From an uncultured Holophagaceae bacterium (lineage in GTDB: Bacteria > Acidobacteriota > Holophagae > Holophagales > Holophagaceae), in contig CAIMFT010000049.1 in NCBI GenBank assembly GCA_903840385.1, forward strand, positions 1 through 57,446: DNA of 57,446 nucleotides, read 5' to 3'. The translations under genes and the position numbers were made by a program. The notes under the pieces were generated by a model that was given only the letters and a program-made list of their open reading frames with translations, did no database searches and was not told where the DNA came from. How positions within the stretch are numbered: the stretch's first letter is position 1; the number at the start of each line of letters is the position of its first letter. Below, in pieces: positions 15,218-23,441 of the stretch.

Positions 15218-15829
15218 TCAATCGTCCTTGGGGCCGGGCTTGGTCGGTGCTGCGACAGGTTTCTTCGCGACCTCGACCGGGGGAGGTTCCACCGGGTTGT
15301 AGATGAAGGCACTGATGGTGCACTTGACCACCGCCGGGTAGGTGCTTCGGGCATCGGGCTTGCGGGTCATGTCGATGTTGGAGATGTTGATGATCTTGTC
15401 GTAGCCCGAGATCAGCGAGGCGAACTGGCCGAAGGAGTGGAAGCCCATGCGGAACTCGAACTCCACCGGCTTCTCGGTGTAGTAGGTATCGCGCTTTTCG
15501 GGCTTCAGAGCAAAAGACACCTGGTCGATGCCCGCATCGTCGGCAATCTTCTTGATGCGGTAGGGGATCTCGCCGGCGTCAGTCTCGGAGGGCATGATCT
15601 TGATGAGCTCCTCGATCCGCTTGTCCTGCTTGGCCACCTCGTCCCGCAGCTTTTCGTAGTTGGCCTTGAGCAGCTTGCCCTTGTCCACCTGCACCTGGAT
15701 GGTCTTGACGTCGGCGATGAGAGCATCCCGGTCCGCCCGCTTGGTGCCGAGCAGGAAATAAACCAGGCCAGCCACCAGGAGGCCCGCCGCCGCACCCACG
15801 CCAATCTGTTTTTGGAGTTGAGGATTCAT
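15218..15829 (-). CDS. pilO: Type IV pilus inner-membrane protein PilO
   Basis: A 203-aa bitopic protein with a short cytosolic N-terminus, one membrane helix (about 9-27, VGAAAGLLVAGLVYFLLG), a periplasmic coiled coil (about 33-85, rich in K/E/D heptads) and a ferredoxin-like domain (about 95-175) ending in a Pro/Lys tail. It forms heterodimers with PilN that align the platform. The ATG at 15827-15829 precedes the membrane helix at the standard distance. It lies 7 bp after pilN and 7 bp before pilP. Confidence 0.92.
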   Translation of the reverse strand: MNPQLQKQIGVGAAAGLLVAGLVYFLLGTKRADRDALIADVKTIQVQVDKGKLLKANYEKLRDEVAKQDKRIEELIKIMPSETDAGEIPYRIKKIADDAGIDQVSFALKPEKRDTYYTEKPVEFEFRMGFHSFGQFASLISGYDKIINISNIDMTRKPDARSTYPAVVKCTISAFIYNPVEPPPVEVAKKPVAAPTKPGPKDD

Positions 15830-15836
15830 GGCCACC

Positions 15837-16436
15837 TCAGACGGCGTTCTGGAGTTCGAACGAGATGGTGAACTCGAAGGCGCCCGAGGCCCCCCGCTTC
15901 GCTCCTGGGTAGCTGATCTTCTTGAACCAGCGGGTCCGGGACTGCAGGTTGCCGTAGAACGCGTTGATGGACTCGAAGTTCCGGCCCTCCCCCTCAATGG
16001 TGACGAGGGCGCCCTTCTGGGCTACCTTCTTGAACCAGACATCGTCCGGAAGGCTGTTGGCCAGCTCCTCCATGAAGTGCACCGGCAGGGCCTGCTGGCG
16101 CTTCAGGGCGGTCATGACCTCCTCTTTCTTCTGGAGGGACTCCTTCTTCTCCCGGAACTTCTTCTCCAGGGCGATGTAGGGCTCGTACTGCTTTTTCTCT
16201 ACCTCCAGAGCCGCCTTCTTCTGCTCGGCCCGGGTGACCTCGCTGTTCAGCACCAGGTAGTAGACTCCACCCATGGCGGCAAAGACCAGGCCCACCACCA
16301 GTCCAGCCACGGGAATCCGGGAACGGCCTACGCCTTCCCCGGTGTAGACCTGGACGGGCTCAGTCCCGCCCTTGTCGGCCCCGGCCTTGACCCCGGCGGA
16401 ACCGAGTGCATCGCCAAGCAGGTTGATCTTGATCAT
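15837..16436 (-). CDS. pilN: Type IV pilus assembly protein PilN
   Basis: A 199-aa protein starting MIKINLLGD, the conserved PilN cytoplasmic peptide (INLLP-like) that sits in the PilM groove. A Gly/Lys linker leads to a membrane helix (about 45-68), a Lys/Glu coiled coil (about 75-115) and a C-terminal ferredoxin-like fold (VWFKKVAQKGALVTIEGEG onward). The linker before the helix, with GVKAGADKGGTEPVQVYTG, is longer than usual. The start overlaps the pilM stop in ATGA (16433-16436). Confidence 0.92.
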   Translation of the reverse strand: MIKINLLGDALGSAGVKAGADKGGTEPVQVYTGEGVGRSRIPVAGLVVGLVFAAMGGVYYLVLNSEVTRAEQKKAALEVEKKQYEPYIALEKKFREKKESLQKKEEVMTALKRQQALPVHFMEELANSLPDDVWFKKVAQKGALVTIEGEGRNFESINAFYGNLQSRTRWFKKISYPGAKRGASGAFEFTISFELQNAV

Positions 16437-17515
16437 CGGTCCCCCACATGGCGCATGGCCAGGCCAACGACAACAGCGGCAGCGCCGCCGATCTCGCGGA
16501 CCGTCACGGGATCCTCGGTTCGGCCGTCGACCTCGATCAGCTGGAAGGGGTTGAACCGGTCCACGGGAAGCCGCAGGCGCTCGCCCAGAATGTCCAGGAG
16601 GCCTTGCAGCTGGGAGCCGCCACCGCAGATGAGGACCCGGTCCATGCGGTCCACCTTGAAGCTGCTCTTGAAGAAGTCCAGGGTGCGGGTCAGCTCATCG
16701 GCAAAGGCATCGGAGACGGCATTGATGGACGGCTGCACTTCCTCCGGCTCCCGCCCTTCGGCGGCCCGGCCCCGCTTGAGGGCCTCGGCGGAGTCCCGGC
16801 CCAGCCCCCAGTCCTCCATCAGGCGCTCGGAGTAGCGGCTGCTGCCCCAGGCCATGTCACGCCAGAACAAGGACTTGCCACCAACCATCATGGCGAGGTT
16901 GGTGAACGTGGCACCCATGTTGACGATGGCCACGACCTCATCCTGGGGCCCATTGGAAGCATTGATCTCGTAGGCGTTCTGCAGGGCGAACACATCCACG
17001 TCCACCACCTTGGGGATGCAGCCAGCCTGGGCGACACAGCTGACATAGGCCTCCAGCTTGTCCTTGCGACAGGCCACCAGCACCACATCCATGTTGCCGT
17101 CCCCGGCCCGCTCCTCGATGAGGCTGTAGTCCAGGGCATAGGAGTCGAGGCCCTGCCCGGCGGGGAAGAAGCTCTCGGCCTCCCAGCGAACGGACTCGGC
17201 CAGCTCGGCGGGGCTCATGAGGGGGAAAGTCACCTTCTTGACCATGACCTGCTGGCCGGAGACGGAAATGGCCACCTCCTTGGCCTTGATCTTCTGTTCA
17301 GCCAGAGCTTGCCGGATGGCCGAAGACACGGCGTTGCTGTCCATGATGTCGCCATCCACGATGGCGTCCGGGGGGAGCAGAACCTGCCCCAGCTTCTGGA
17401 GGCGGAAGCGGACGGCCGTGCCCTTGCCGAGCTGCTGGAGCTCACAGACCTTTACGGCACTGGATCCGATGTCCAATCCCACTAGGTTCTTGGTTTTGTT
17501 TCCGAAAAGGCCCAC
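16433..17515 (-). CDS. pilM: Type IV pilus actin-like ATPase PilM
   Basis: A cytoplasmic actin-fold protein, about 360 aa, that binds ATP and the PilN N-terminus. It shows NLVGLDIGSSAVKVCELQ (phosphate 1 motif), PDAIVDGDIMDSNAVSSAI, VVDVDVFALQNAYE, VNMGATFTNLAMM (phosphate 2) and ICGGGSQLQGLLDIL (adenosine motif). The GTG at 17513-17515 is preferred to the GTG at 17527 because GAGG stands 6 nt before it and the product then begins MGLFGNKTK, like other PilM proteins. It is the first pil gene; 83 bp separate it from the upstream PP2C stop, and no strong promoter was recognised there. Confidence 0.92.
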   Translation of the reverse strand: MGLFGNKTKNLVGLDIGSSAVKVCELQQLGKGTAVRFRLQKLGQVLLPPDAIVDGDIMDSNAVSSAIRQALAEQKIKAKEVAISVSGQQVMVKKVTFPLMSPAELAESVRWEAESFFPAGQGLDSYALDYSLIEERAGDGNMDVVLVACRKDKLEAYVSCVAQAGCIPKVVDVDVFALQNAYEINASNGPQDEVVAIVNMGATFTNLAMMVGGKSLFWRDMAWGSSRYSERLMEDWGLGRDSAEALKRGRAAEGREPEEVQPSINAVSDAFADELTRTLDFFKSSFKVDRMDRVLICGGGSQLQGLLDILGERLRLPVDRFNPFQLIEVDGRTEDPVTVREIGGAAAVVVGLAMRHVGDR

Positions 17516-17598
17516 CGTGTGCCTCACTTGGAGAATAAAGGTATTGAGAAGGGTACTGCCGGATTCCGCTGGGTCAAGGACTTAACGTATTGATTGTG

Positions 17599-18366
17599 TC
17601 AGTCTTGCCTGGGGTCAACCTCCACGAGAATGGCAGTGATGTTGTCCTCCCCGCCATTCTTTCGGGCAATTTCGATCAATGACTCAACAGCATCTTCCAC
17701 ATTTACAGCATTTTCAACTATTTCGAAAATTTGTGCATCGGGAATCATCCCTGACAGGCCGTCTGAGCAAAGCAAGAGTCGCTCCGATTCCTCCAACTGC
17801 AGCTCCTGGACCTCAACCTCCAGGTCGCCACCGTTGCCCAGGGCCTGGGTGATGACATTGCGAAAGGGATGGACCCTGGCCTCGGAGGGGGTCAAAACCC
17901 CTGCTGCGACCTGCTCTGCAACCCAGCTGTGGTCCCTGGTCAGCTGGCGGATGCCCTCTTGGCTCAGGAGGTAGGCCCGGCTGTCCCCCACATGGGCCAG
18001 GGTCAGATGGGAGCCGTTCAGCAGGCCAGCCACCACGGTGGACCCCATGGTCACCCGCTCTGGATGGTCCAAGATATCGTCGGCAATGGCTTTATCCGCC
18101 AGGAGCAGGGCAGTCTTTAGGCGGTTTGCGTCAAAGCTGAGTTGCGGATCGTATTCCAAGGGCCACGCTGCCTCCGGGTCTGCGGTTGCCGCCAGGGTGC
18201 GCTGGATGGTATCGACCACGATCTGGCTGGCAACCTCACCGGCGGCGTGACCCCCGAGGCCGTCTGCCACCACGAAGAGCCCCCAGGCTGGCAGAGACAG
18301 CAGGCTGTCCTCGTTGTGTTTGCGGACACAACCCACGTCGGTGCTGCCCGCTGCTCTGATCCCCAT
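17599..18366 (-). CDS. PP2C-family Ser/Thr protein phosphatase upstream of the pil operon
   Basis: A compact 255-aa catalytic domain with GSTDVGCVRKHNEDSL, FVVADGLGGHAAGEVAS, LAHVGDSRAYLLS, LLLCSDGLSGMI and GGEDNITAILVEV; all metal-binding Asp residues are present. No membrane or extra domain is seen. It follows the J-domain/TPR gene by 3 bp and precedes pilM by 83 bp on the same strand, so the phosphatase may be co-transcribed with the pilus genes or with the J-protein only. It is a close functional class match to the PP2C at 10287-11222, with clearly different flanking sequence. Confidence 0.92.
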   Translation of the reverse strand: MGIRAAGSTDVGCVRKHNEDSLLSLPAWGLFVVADGLGGHAAGEVASQIVVDTIQRTLAATADPEAAWPLEYDPQLSFDANRLKTALLLADKAIADDILDHPERVTMGSTVVAGLLNGSHLTLAHVGDSRAYLLSQEGIRQLTRDHSWVAEQVAAGVLTPSEARVHPFRNVITQALGNGGDLEVEVQELQLEESERLLLCSDGLSGMIPDAQIFEIVENAVNVEDAVESLIEIARKNGGEDNITAILVEVDPRQD

Positions 18367-18369
18367 GGT

Positions 18370-19083
18370 TCAACCCTTCCCGGTCCATCGGCCCCACAGG
18401 CCCTTCAGTTGATGAATGAGGTCCTGGGCCTGCTCACTGACCCCGGGCTTGGGGTTCGGAGCCGAAGTCTTGCTGGACCGTCCGGTTCGGGCGGCGGCAG
18501 CCCGCAGCTTCGGGTGGTTGGGAGCGATCTCCCGGGCCAGCTGGAGGTGCCCCTGGGACCGCGCCAGCAGGCCCAGGGTCTGGAAGTGCTGGGCCAGACG
18601 GAGGTGACTGTCCACGTCCTTGGGGGCCAGGCGCACGGCCGTCTCGAGGGCCTTGACGACCGCCCGCAGGTCCTCGCCCTCCCGCTCCAGGATGGCTGCC
18701 AGGAGGGCATGGTGCTTGGCGTTGGCCGGGTCCAGGCGGATGGCGTAGTGGATGAGCGCCCGGGCCTGGTCCTGGTTCCCCTCCTCGAAGGCCGTGTGGG
18801 CCATAGTGGCCCAGTCATCGGGGGTTCGCTCCAGGGCCAGATTGGCCTCGGAGACCGTCGGCTGGCCTGCCTTGGGAGCCTGCTGTTCGTAGGCAGCACG
18901 CTTGGCTGGATCCTTCAGGATGCTGAAGGCCTCCGCCAGCTCCCGGAAGCGCTCTTCGGCCTCGGCCTTCTCTTCCCCCATGTAGCGGTCTGGATGCCAC
19001 TGCTTGGCCAGCCTGTGGTAGGAGGCCTTGATGTCCTCCGCAGAGGCGCCGGGGGGAATGTCCAGCACTTGAAATGGGTTCAT
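18370..19083 (-). CDS. J-domain protein with TPR-like repeats
   Basis: A 237-aa protein with an N-terminal J domain (about 3-68) carrying the HPD triad at residues 30-32 (RLAKQWHPDRYMG), so it should stimulate an Hsp70/DnaK ATPase. It lacks the Gly/Phe and zinc regions of DnaJ, making it a type III J-protein. Residues about 90-205 form tetratricopeptide-like helical hairpins (AHTAFEEGNQDQARALIHYA, AVVKALETAVRLAPKDVDSH, RLAQHFQTLGLLARSQGHL). A Lys/Arg/Pro-rich tail follows. An upstream GGGAG supports the ATG. It probably brings DnaK to a specific client; the adjacent PP2C and pil genes are candidates by position only. Confidence 0.88.
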   Translation of the reverse strand: MNPFQVLDIPPGASAEDIKASYHRLAKQWHPDRYMGEEKAEAEERFRELAEAFSILKDPAKRAAYEQQAPKAGQPTVSEANLALERTPDDWATMAHTAFEEGNQDQARALIHYAIRLDPANAKHHALLAAILEREGEDLRAVVKALETAVRLAPKDVDSHLRLAQHFQTLGLLARSQGHLQLAREIAPNHPKLRAAAARTGRSSKTSAPNPKPGVSEQAQDLIHQLKGLWGRWTGKG

Positions 19084-19250
19084 GCAACTCCCGGGAGGAT
19101 GTCCACCCGTATTGTTCGGGACAACGGCAATGCGATGGCTGAGCAGAGGATATTAACGCGGTTCGGAGGGGATTGCGGTGCCAAGCTTGGCAGGTGGGCT
19201 GGAAGGGACCCACCAGGGATGTCAAAGTATAAGGCTCTGGAGGCGGGTGG

Positions 19251-20723
19251 ATGGCTGTGATAACAGCGGCGGGATGGCGGAAAGTGCTAGACGCCGGCGA
19301 AGCCTCCTCGGAGGCCCTGGTGGGGGCCAGCCTGGCGCGCATCCGCGACCTCGATGAGAGCTACGGCGCCATCCTGGCTCGAGACGAGGTCCGGAGCCTC
19401 GACCTGGCCCGGCAGGCTGATGCCCGCCTCCAGGCAGGCGAGCGGGGTCCGGTCCTGGGCCTCCCCGTGGTCCTGAAGGACAACCTGCACTGGCGGGGTC
19501 TGCCCCTTACCTGCGGCTCCAAGGTCCTGGGGGACTACCGGGCACCCTACGATGCCACGGTGGTCGCCCGCCTGCTCGCCGCCGGGGCGGTCCCCGTGGC
19601 CAAAGCGGCCATGGATGAGTTCGCCATGGGCTCCAGCGGCGAGTTCAACGCCTTCGGCCCCACCCGCAACCCCTGGGACCCCACCCGCGTCCCCGGGGGC
19701 AGCAGCAGCGGCTCCGCCGTGGCTGTCGCCGCCGGCTATGCGCCCCTGGCCCTGGGGAGCGACACCGGGGGCTCCGTGCGCCTGCCCGCCGCCTTCTGCA
19801 ACGTCACAGCCCTCAAGCCCACCTATGGCGGGCTCAGCCGGCACGGCCTCACCGCCATGGCCTCCAGCCTGGACCAGGTGGGCCCCCTGGCCCGCAGTGC
19901 CGAGGACCTGGCCCTGGCCTTCCAGGTCATGGCCGGCCGGGACCCCCTGGACAGCACCTCCATCGACCTGCCGGATCTGGCCCGGCTCGCCCCCCTGCGG
20001 CCCGCCACCCTTCAGGGGCTCCGCATCGGCCTCCCGGTGGAGTACTTCGGCGAGGGCCTGGAGCCCGGGGTCCGGGCCTGCCTCGAGGCCGCCCTCCAGA
20101 CCTTCACCGACCAGGGCGCGGAGGTCCAGGAGGTAGGCCTCCCCCACACCCGCTACGCCATCGATACCTACTATCTGGTCTGCACCAGCGAGGTCTCCAG
20201 CAACCTGAGCCGCTTTGATGGCGTCCGCTACGGCAGCCGAGTGGCGGCGGAAACCCTGCCGGCCCTCATCGCCCAGACCCGGGATGCGGGCCTGGGGGAC
20301 GAGGTGAAGCGCCGCATCCTGCTGGGGACCTTCTGCCTCTCCAAGGGCTCCTACGATGCCTTCTACCTGAAGGCCCTCAAGGCGCGCACCCTCATCACCC
20401 GGGACTTCGAGGCCGCCTTTGCGAATGTGGATGTCCTGCTCACCCCCGTCAGCCCCGGCGTGGCCTTCCCCCTGGGGGACCGCACCCGCGACCCCCTGGC
20501 CATGTATCTGGCTGACGCCTTCACGGTCCCGGCCTCCCTGGCGGGCCTGCCCTGCCTGTCCATGCCGGCGGGATTGACCGCCGGACTGCCGGTGGGCATC
20601 CAACTTATTGGCCCAGTCTGCTCGGATGTCCGCCTGCTGGAGCTCGCCCACGCCTTCCAGTCCCTCACCTCGCACCACCTTGCCCTTCCTCCAGAGCCAC
20701 CCAGGAGCTCCCATGGCCTTTGA
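19251..20723 (+). CDS. gatA: Asp-tRNA(Asn)/Glu-tRNA(Gln) amidotransferase subunit A
   Basis: Amidase-signature subunit of GatCAB, which converts misacylated Glu-tRNA(Gln) or Asp-tRNA(Asn). 490 aa, with the Ser-cisSer-Lys triad visible: Lys76 in VVLKDN, Ser151 in PGGSSSGSA and the nucleophile Ser175 in GSDTGGSVR. The segment PTYGGLSRHGLTAMASSLDQ is diagnostic of GatA rather than other amidases. GGAGG 7 nt upstream fixes the ATG. GatB and GatC are not in the window. The stop overlaps the E2 gene start by 11 nt, an unusual partner for gatA. Confidence 0.93.
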   Translation: MAVITAAGWRKVLDAGEASSEALVGASLARIRDLDESYGAILARDEVRSLDLARQADARLQAGERGPVLGLPVVLKDNLHWRGLPLTCGSKVLGDYRAPYDATVVARLLAAGAVPVAKAAMDEFAMGSSGEFNAFGPTRNPWDPTRVPGGSSSGSAVAVAAGYAPLALGSDTGGSVRLPAAFCNVTALKPTYGGLSRHGLTAMASSLDQVGPLARSAEDLALAFQVMAGRDPLDSTSIDLPDLARLAPLRPATLQGLRIGLPVEYFGEGLEPGVRACLEAALQTFTDQGAEVQEVGLPHTRYAIDTYYLVCTSEVSSNLSRFDGVRYGSRVAAETLPALIAQTRDAGLGDEVKRRILLGTFCLSKGSYDAFYLKALKARTLITRDFEAAFANVDVLLTPVSPGVAFPLGDRTRDPLAMYLADAFTVPASLAGLPCLSMPAGLTAGLPVGIQLIGPVCSDVRLLELAHAFQSLTSHHLALPPEPPRSSHGL

Positions 20724-22035
20724 TGTCGTCATGCCCCAGATGGGCGAAAGCATTGCCGAAGCCACGGTCCTGAAGTGGCACAAGCAGGTGGGCGAGACCA
20801 TCGCCAAGGACGAGACCCTCTACGAGATCAGCACGGACAAGGTGGATGCCGAGATCCCCGCTCCGGCCTCCGGGACCATCCTGGAGATCCTGGTGGAGGT
20901 CAACCTCACGGTCCCCGTGGGTACCGTGGTGGCCCGCATCGGCAGCGCCTCGGAAAAGCCGCTGGGCGCTCCAGCGACCGCAACCCCTGCCCCGACCGCC
21001 GTGGCAGCGGCCCAGCCTGCCGCCCCGGCCCCCCTGCCCGATGATGACAACAGCCTGGAGGGCCGCCTGCGCACCCGAAGCAGCCCCCTGGTGCGAGAGA
21101 TGGCCCGCCAGCACGGCGTGGACCTGACAGGGCTCCAGGGCTCGGGCCAGGCCGGCCGCGTCACTCGCAACGACCTGGAAGCCATCCTGGCCAAGGGCCT
21201 CGATGCCCCGGCGCCCAGCATCGCCCCGGTGCTGCCGGCGGTGCATGACCCCGCCGCCCCCACCCTGGGCCTCACCCCGGGCCTGGCCATCCCACCCACC
21301 CCCACCCTGCCGACCTTTGCCGCCCATGAGCGGGTGCAGGTGGAGCCCATGACCCGCATGCGGAAGGCCATCGCCGATGGCATGGTGGCCAGCCGCCGGA
21401 CCTCGGCTCACGTCTACACGGTCTTCGAGATCGACATGACCCGGGTGGCCCAGCTGCGCAACAAGCACAAGCGGGACTTTGAGGCCCAGTTCGGCACCAA
21501 GCTCAGCTTCCTGCCCTTCGTGATGATGGCCGCCTGCAAGGCCTTGCGGGCCTACCCCATCACCAACGCCTCCGTGGATGGGGACAACATCGTCTACAAG
21601 CAGGACATCAACCTGGGCATCGCCGTGAGCCTGGACTGGGGCCTCATCGTGCCGGTGGTGAAGAACGCCGACATGATGAACCTCGGCGGCTTGGCCCGCA
21701 GCCTCAACGACCTGGCGGAGCGGGCCCGCACCAAGCAGCTCAAGCCAGATGAGATCAGCGGCGGCACCTTCACCATCACCAACCCCGGCGTCTACGGCGA
21801 CACCTTCGGCCTGCCCATCATCAACCAGCCCCAGGTGGCCATCCAGGGCGTCGGCGCCATTGTGAAGCGGCCGGTGGTTGTGACTGGCCCCGACGGCACA
21901 GACTTCATCGCCATCCGCCAGATGATGTTCAGCAGCCTGGGCTTCGACCACCGGGTCATCGATGGCGCCACCGGCGACCTGTTCATGGCCTTTGTCAAAA
22001 AGGAGCTGGAGACCTCGACCTTCGGGCTGGAGTAG
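20713..22035 (+). CDS. 2-oxo acid dehydrogenase E2 (lipoyl acyltransferase)
   Basis: A 440-aa dihydrolipoyl acyltransferase core of a 2-oxo acid dehydrogenase complex. The lipoyl domain (about 1-76) carries the lipoylated Lys in EISTDKVDAEIPAP. An Ala/Pro linker, an E1/E3-binding domain (about 118-155, SPLVREMARQHGVDLTGLQG), a second Ala/Pro linker and the catalytic domain (about 205-440) follow, with GGTFTITNPGVYG and the active-site DHRVIDGA. The start MAFDVVMPQMGES has AGGAG 6-7 nt upstream inside gatA. Branched-chain, 2-oxoglutarate or pyruvate specificity cannot be told; no E1 or E3 gene is adjacent. The nearby liv importer makes a branched-chain role plausible but unproven. Confidence 0.93.
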   Translation: MAFDVVMPQMGESIAEATVLKWHKQVGETIAKDETLYEISTDKVDAEIPAPASGTILEILVEVNLTVPVGTVVARIGSASEKPLGAPATATPAPTAVAAAQPAAPAPLPDDDNSLEGRLRTRSSPLVREMARQHGVDLTGLQGSGQAGRVTRNDLEAILAKGLDAPAPSIAPVLPAVHDPAAPTLGLTPGLAIPPTPTLPTFAAHERVQVEPMTRMRKAIADGMVASRRTSAHVYTVFEIDMTRVAQLRNKHKRDFEAQFGTKLSFLPFVMMAACKALRAYPITNASVDGDNIVYKQDINLGIAVSLDWGLIVPVVKNADMMNLGGLARSLNDLAERARTKQLKPDEISGGTFTITNPGVYGDTFGLPIINQPQVAIQGVGAIVKRPVVVTGPDGTDFIAIRQMMFSSLGFDHRVIDGATGDLFMAFVKKELETSTFGLE

Positions 22036-22054
22036 CAGCCAGCCCCGGTTCGGC

Positions 22055-23425
22055 TCAGTTGGGCTCCGTCTCCCGGATCAGCTCCCTGTACAGCGCATAC
22101 TCCCCCTTGAAGTGGAGGGGGATGGTGGCGGTGGGGCCATTGCGGTGCTTGGCCACGATCAGCTCAGCCGAGTTGTCGGGTGCATCCGCCGGGCCAGTGG
22201 CCGTCTTGCGGTGGATGAAGGCCACCATGTCCGCATCCTGCTCGATGGCGCCGGAGTCCCGGAGATCGCTGAGCTGGGGGCGCCCGCCGGTGCGGTGTTC
22301 CACCTCGCGGTTCAGCTGGGACAGGACCACCACGGGGATGTTGAAGTCCTTGGCCATGAGCTTGAGGCCCCGGCTGATCTCGCCGATGCGCACGGCCTCG
22401 TTCTGCTTGGCGCCGCGGCTGCCTTCGGGGCTGCTCAGCAGCTGCAGGTAGTCGATGATCACGAACTCGACCGGGCGGTTGTTCTGGCTGCCCTGCTTGC
22501 GGATCATGTTCTGGATCAGGGGCACGGTGATGGAGGCCTGGTCGCAGATGTAGAGGGGCATGTCGATCAGGAAATCCCGGGATTTCCGGACATGGTCCAT
22601 CCGGTCCGCGGCACGGCCGGACTGGAGGTCCTTCATGTTGGTCTCGCTCTGCGCCGCCAGGAGGCGCATGAAGACTTCCTCGTAGCTCATCTCCAGGCTG
22701 AAGAAGGCGCCGCAGTGGCCGGGGCGACCACCCCGGGACTCGGCGGCCCGCAGGATCCAGTTCAGGGCCAGGGCGGTCTTACCGACGCCTGGGCGGGCCG
22801 CCAGCACGATGAGGTTGCCGGGCTGAAAGCCCTGCGTCAGCTCGTCGAAGCGGTTGAACCCCACCCGGACACCCGGGGACAGGCGGCCTTCCATGCGCTC
22901 CGAGAGGCGGGTCATGGCATCATCCGCCACCGCCTTGATGGTGAGCAGACCCCGGGTCCGGGCGTCGCCCTGGGCCAGCTGGAACAGGCTCTGGGCGGTC
23001 TGCTCCACCAGGGTCTCGGGGGGCTCGTCCTCTTCCGCAGCCTGACGCACCAGCTGGGCGCCGAGGTGCACCAGCTGCCGAAGGCGGGACTTGCGCCGGA
23101 TCAGGTCGGCCAGGACCTTGGGCCGCTCCACATCCTCAGCGGAGAGCAGCTCCACCAGGCCCGGATACCCACCGACCCGGTTGAGGCTGTCGTCCTGGTC
23201 GAGGGCGTCCTTCAGGGTGAGGGAGCTCACCTCGACCTGCGACTCGATCAGCGTGCGCAGGGCCCGGAAGACCGCCCGGTGGACCGGGTGGACGAAGTCC
23301 TCTTCAGACAGCGAATAGACCGCCTCACTACCGGCCAGACCCGCACCGGGGGCACAGCAGGTCGCCAGGAACGACCGCTCCGCATCCACATCTTCCGGAA
23401 GCCGTTCCGGAAGCCAGTCAGCCAT
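22055..23425 (-). CDS. dnaB: Replicative DNA helicase DnaB
   Basis: Hexameric 5'-3' helicase of the replication fork, 456 aa. The N-terminal primase-binding domain begins LPEDVDAERSFLATCC, followed by the linker helix and the RecA-like domain with Walker A AARPGVGKTALALNW, the FFSLEMSYEEVFMRLLA motif, Walker B VEFVIIDYLQLL, and the QLNREVEHRTGGRPQLSDLR arginine-finger region. A 14-residue longer frame is rejected; the ATG at 23423-23425 has AAAGG upstream. No replication neighbours. It is convergent with the E2 gene (19-bp gap) and lies 16 bp from the stop of the lipoprotein gene upstream. Confidence 0.95.
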   Translation of the reverse strand: MADWLPERLPEDVDAERSFLATCCAPGAGLAGSEAVYSLSEEDFVHPVHRAVFRALRTLIESQVEVSSLTLKDALDQDDSLNRVGGYPGLVELLSAEDVERPKVLADLIRRKSRLRQLVHLGAQLVRQAAEEDEPPETLVEQTAQSLFQLAQGDARTRGLLTIKAVADDAMTRLSERMEGRLSPGVRVGFNRFDELTQGFQPGNLIVLAARPGVGKTALALNWILRAAESRGGRPGHCGAFFSLEMSYEEVFMRLLAAQSETNMKDLQSGRAADRMDHVRKSRDFLIDMPLYICDQASITVPLIQNMIRKQGSQNNRPVEFVIIDYLQLLSSPEGSRGAKQNEAVRIGEISRGLKLMAKDFNIPVVVLSQLNREVEHRTGGRPQLSDLRDSGAIEQDADMVAFIHRKTATGPADAPDNSAELIVAKHRNGPTATIPLHFKGEYALYRELIRETEPN

Positions 23426-23441
23426 GGTCCACCTTTGCCGA

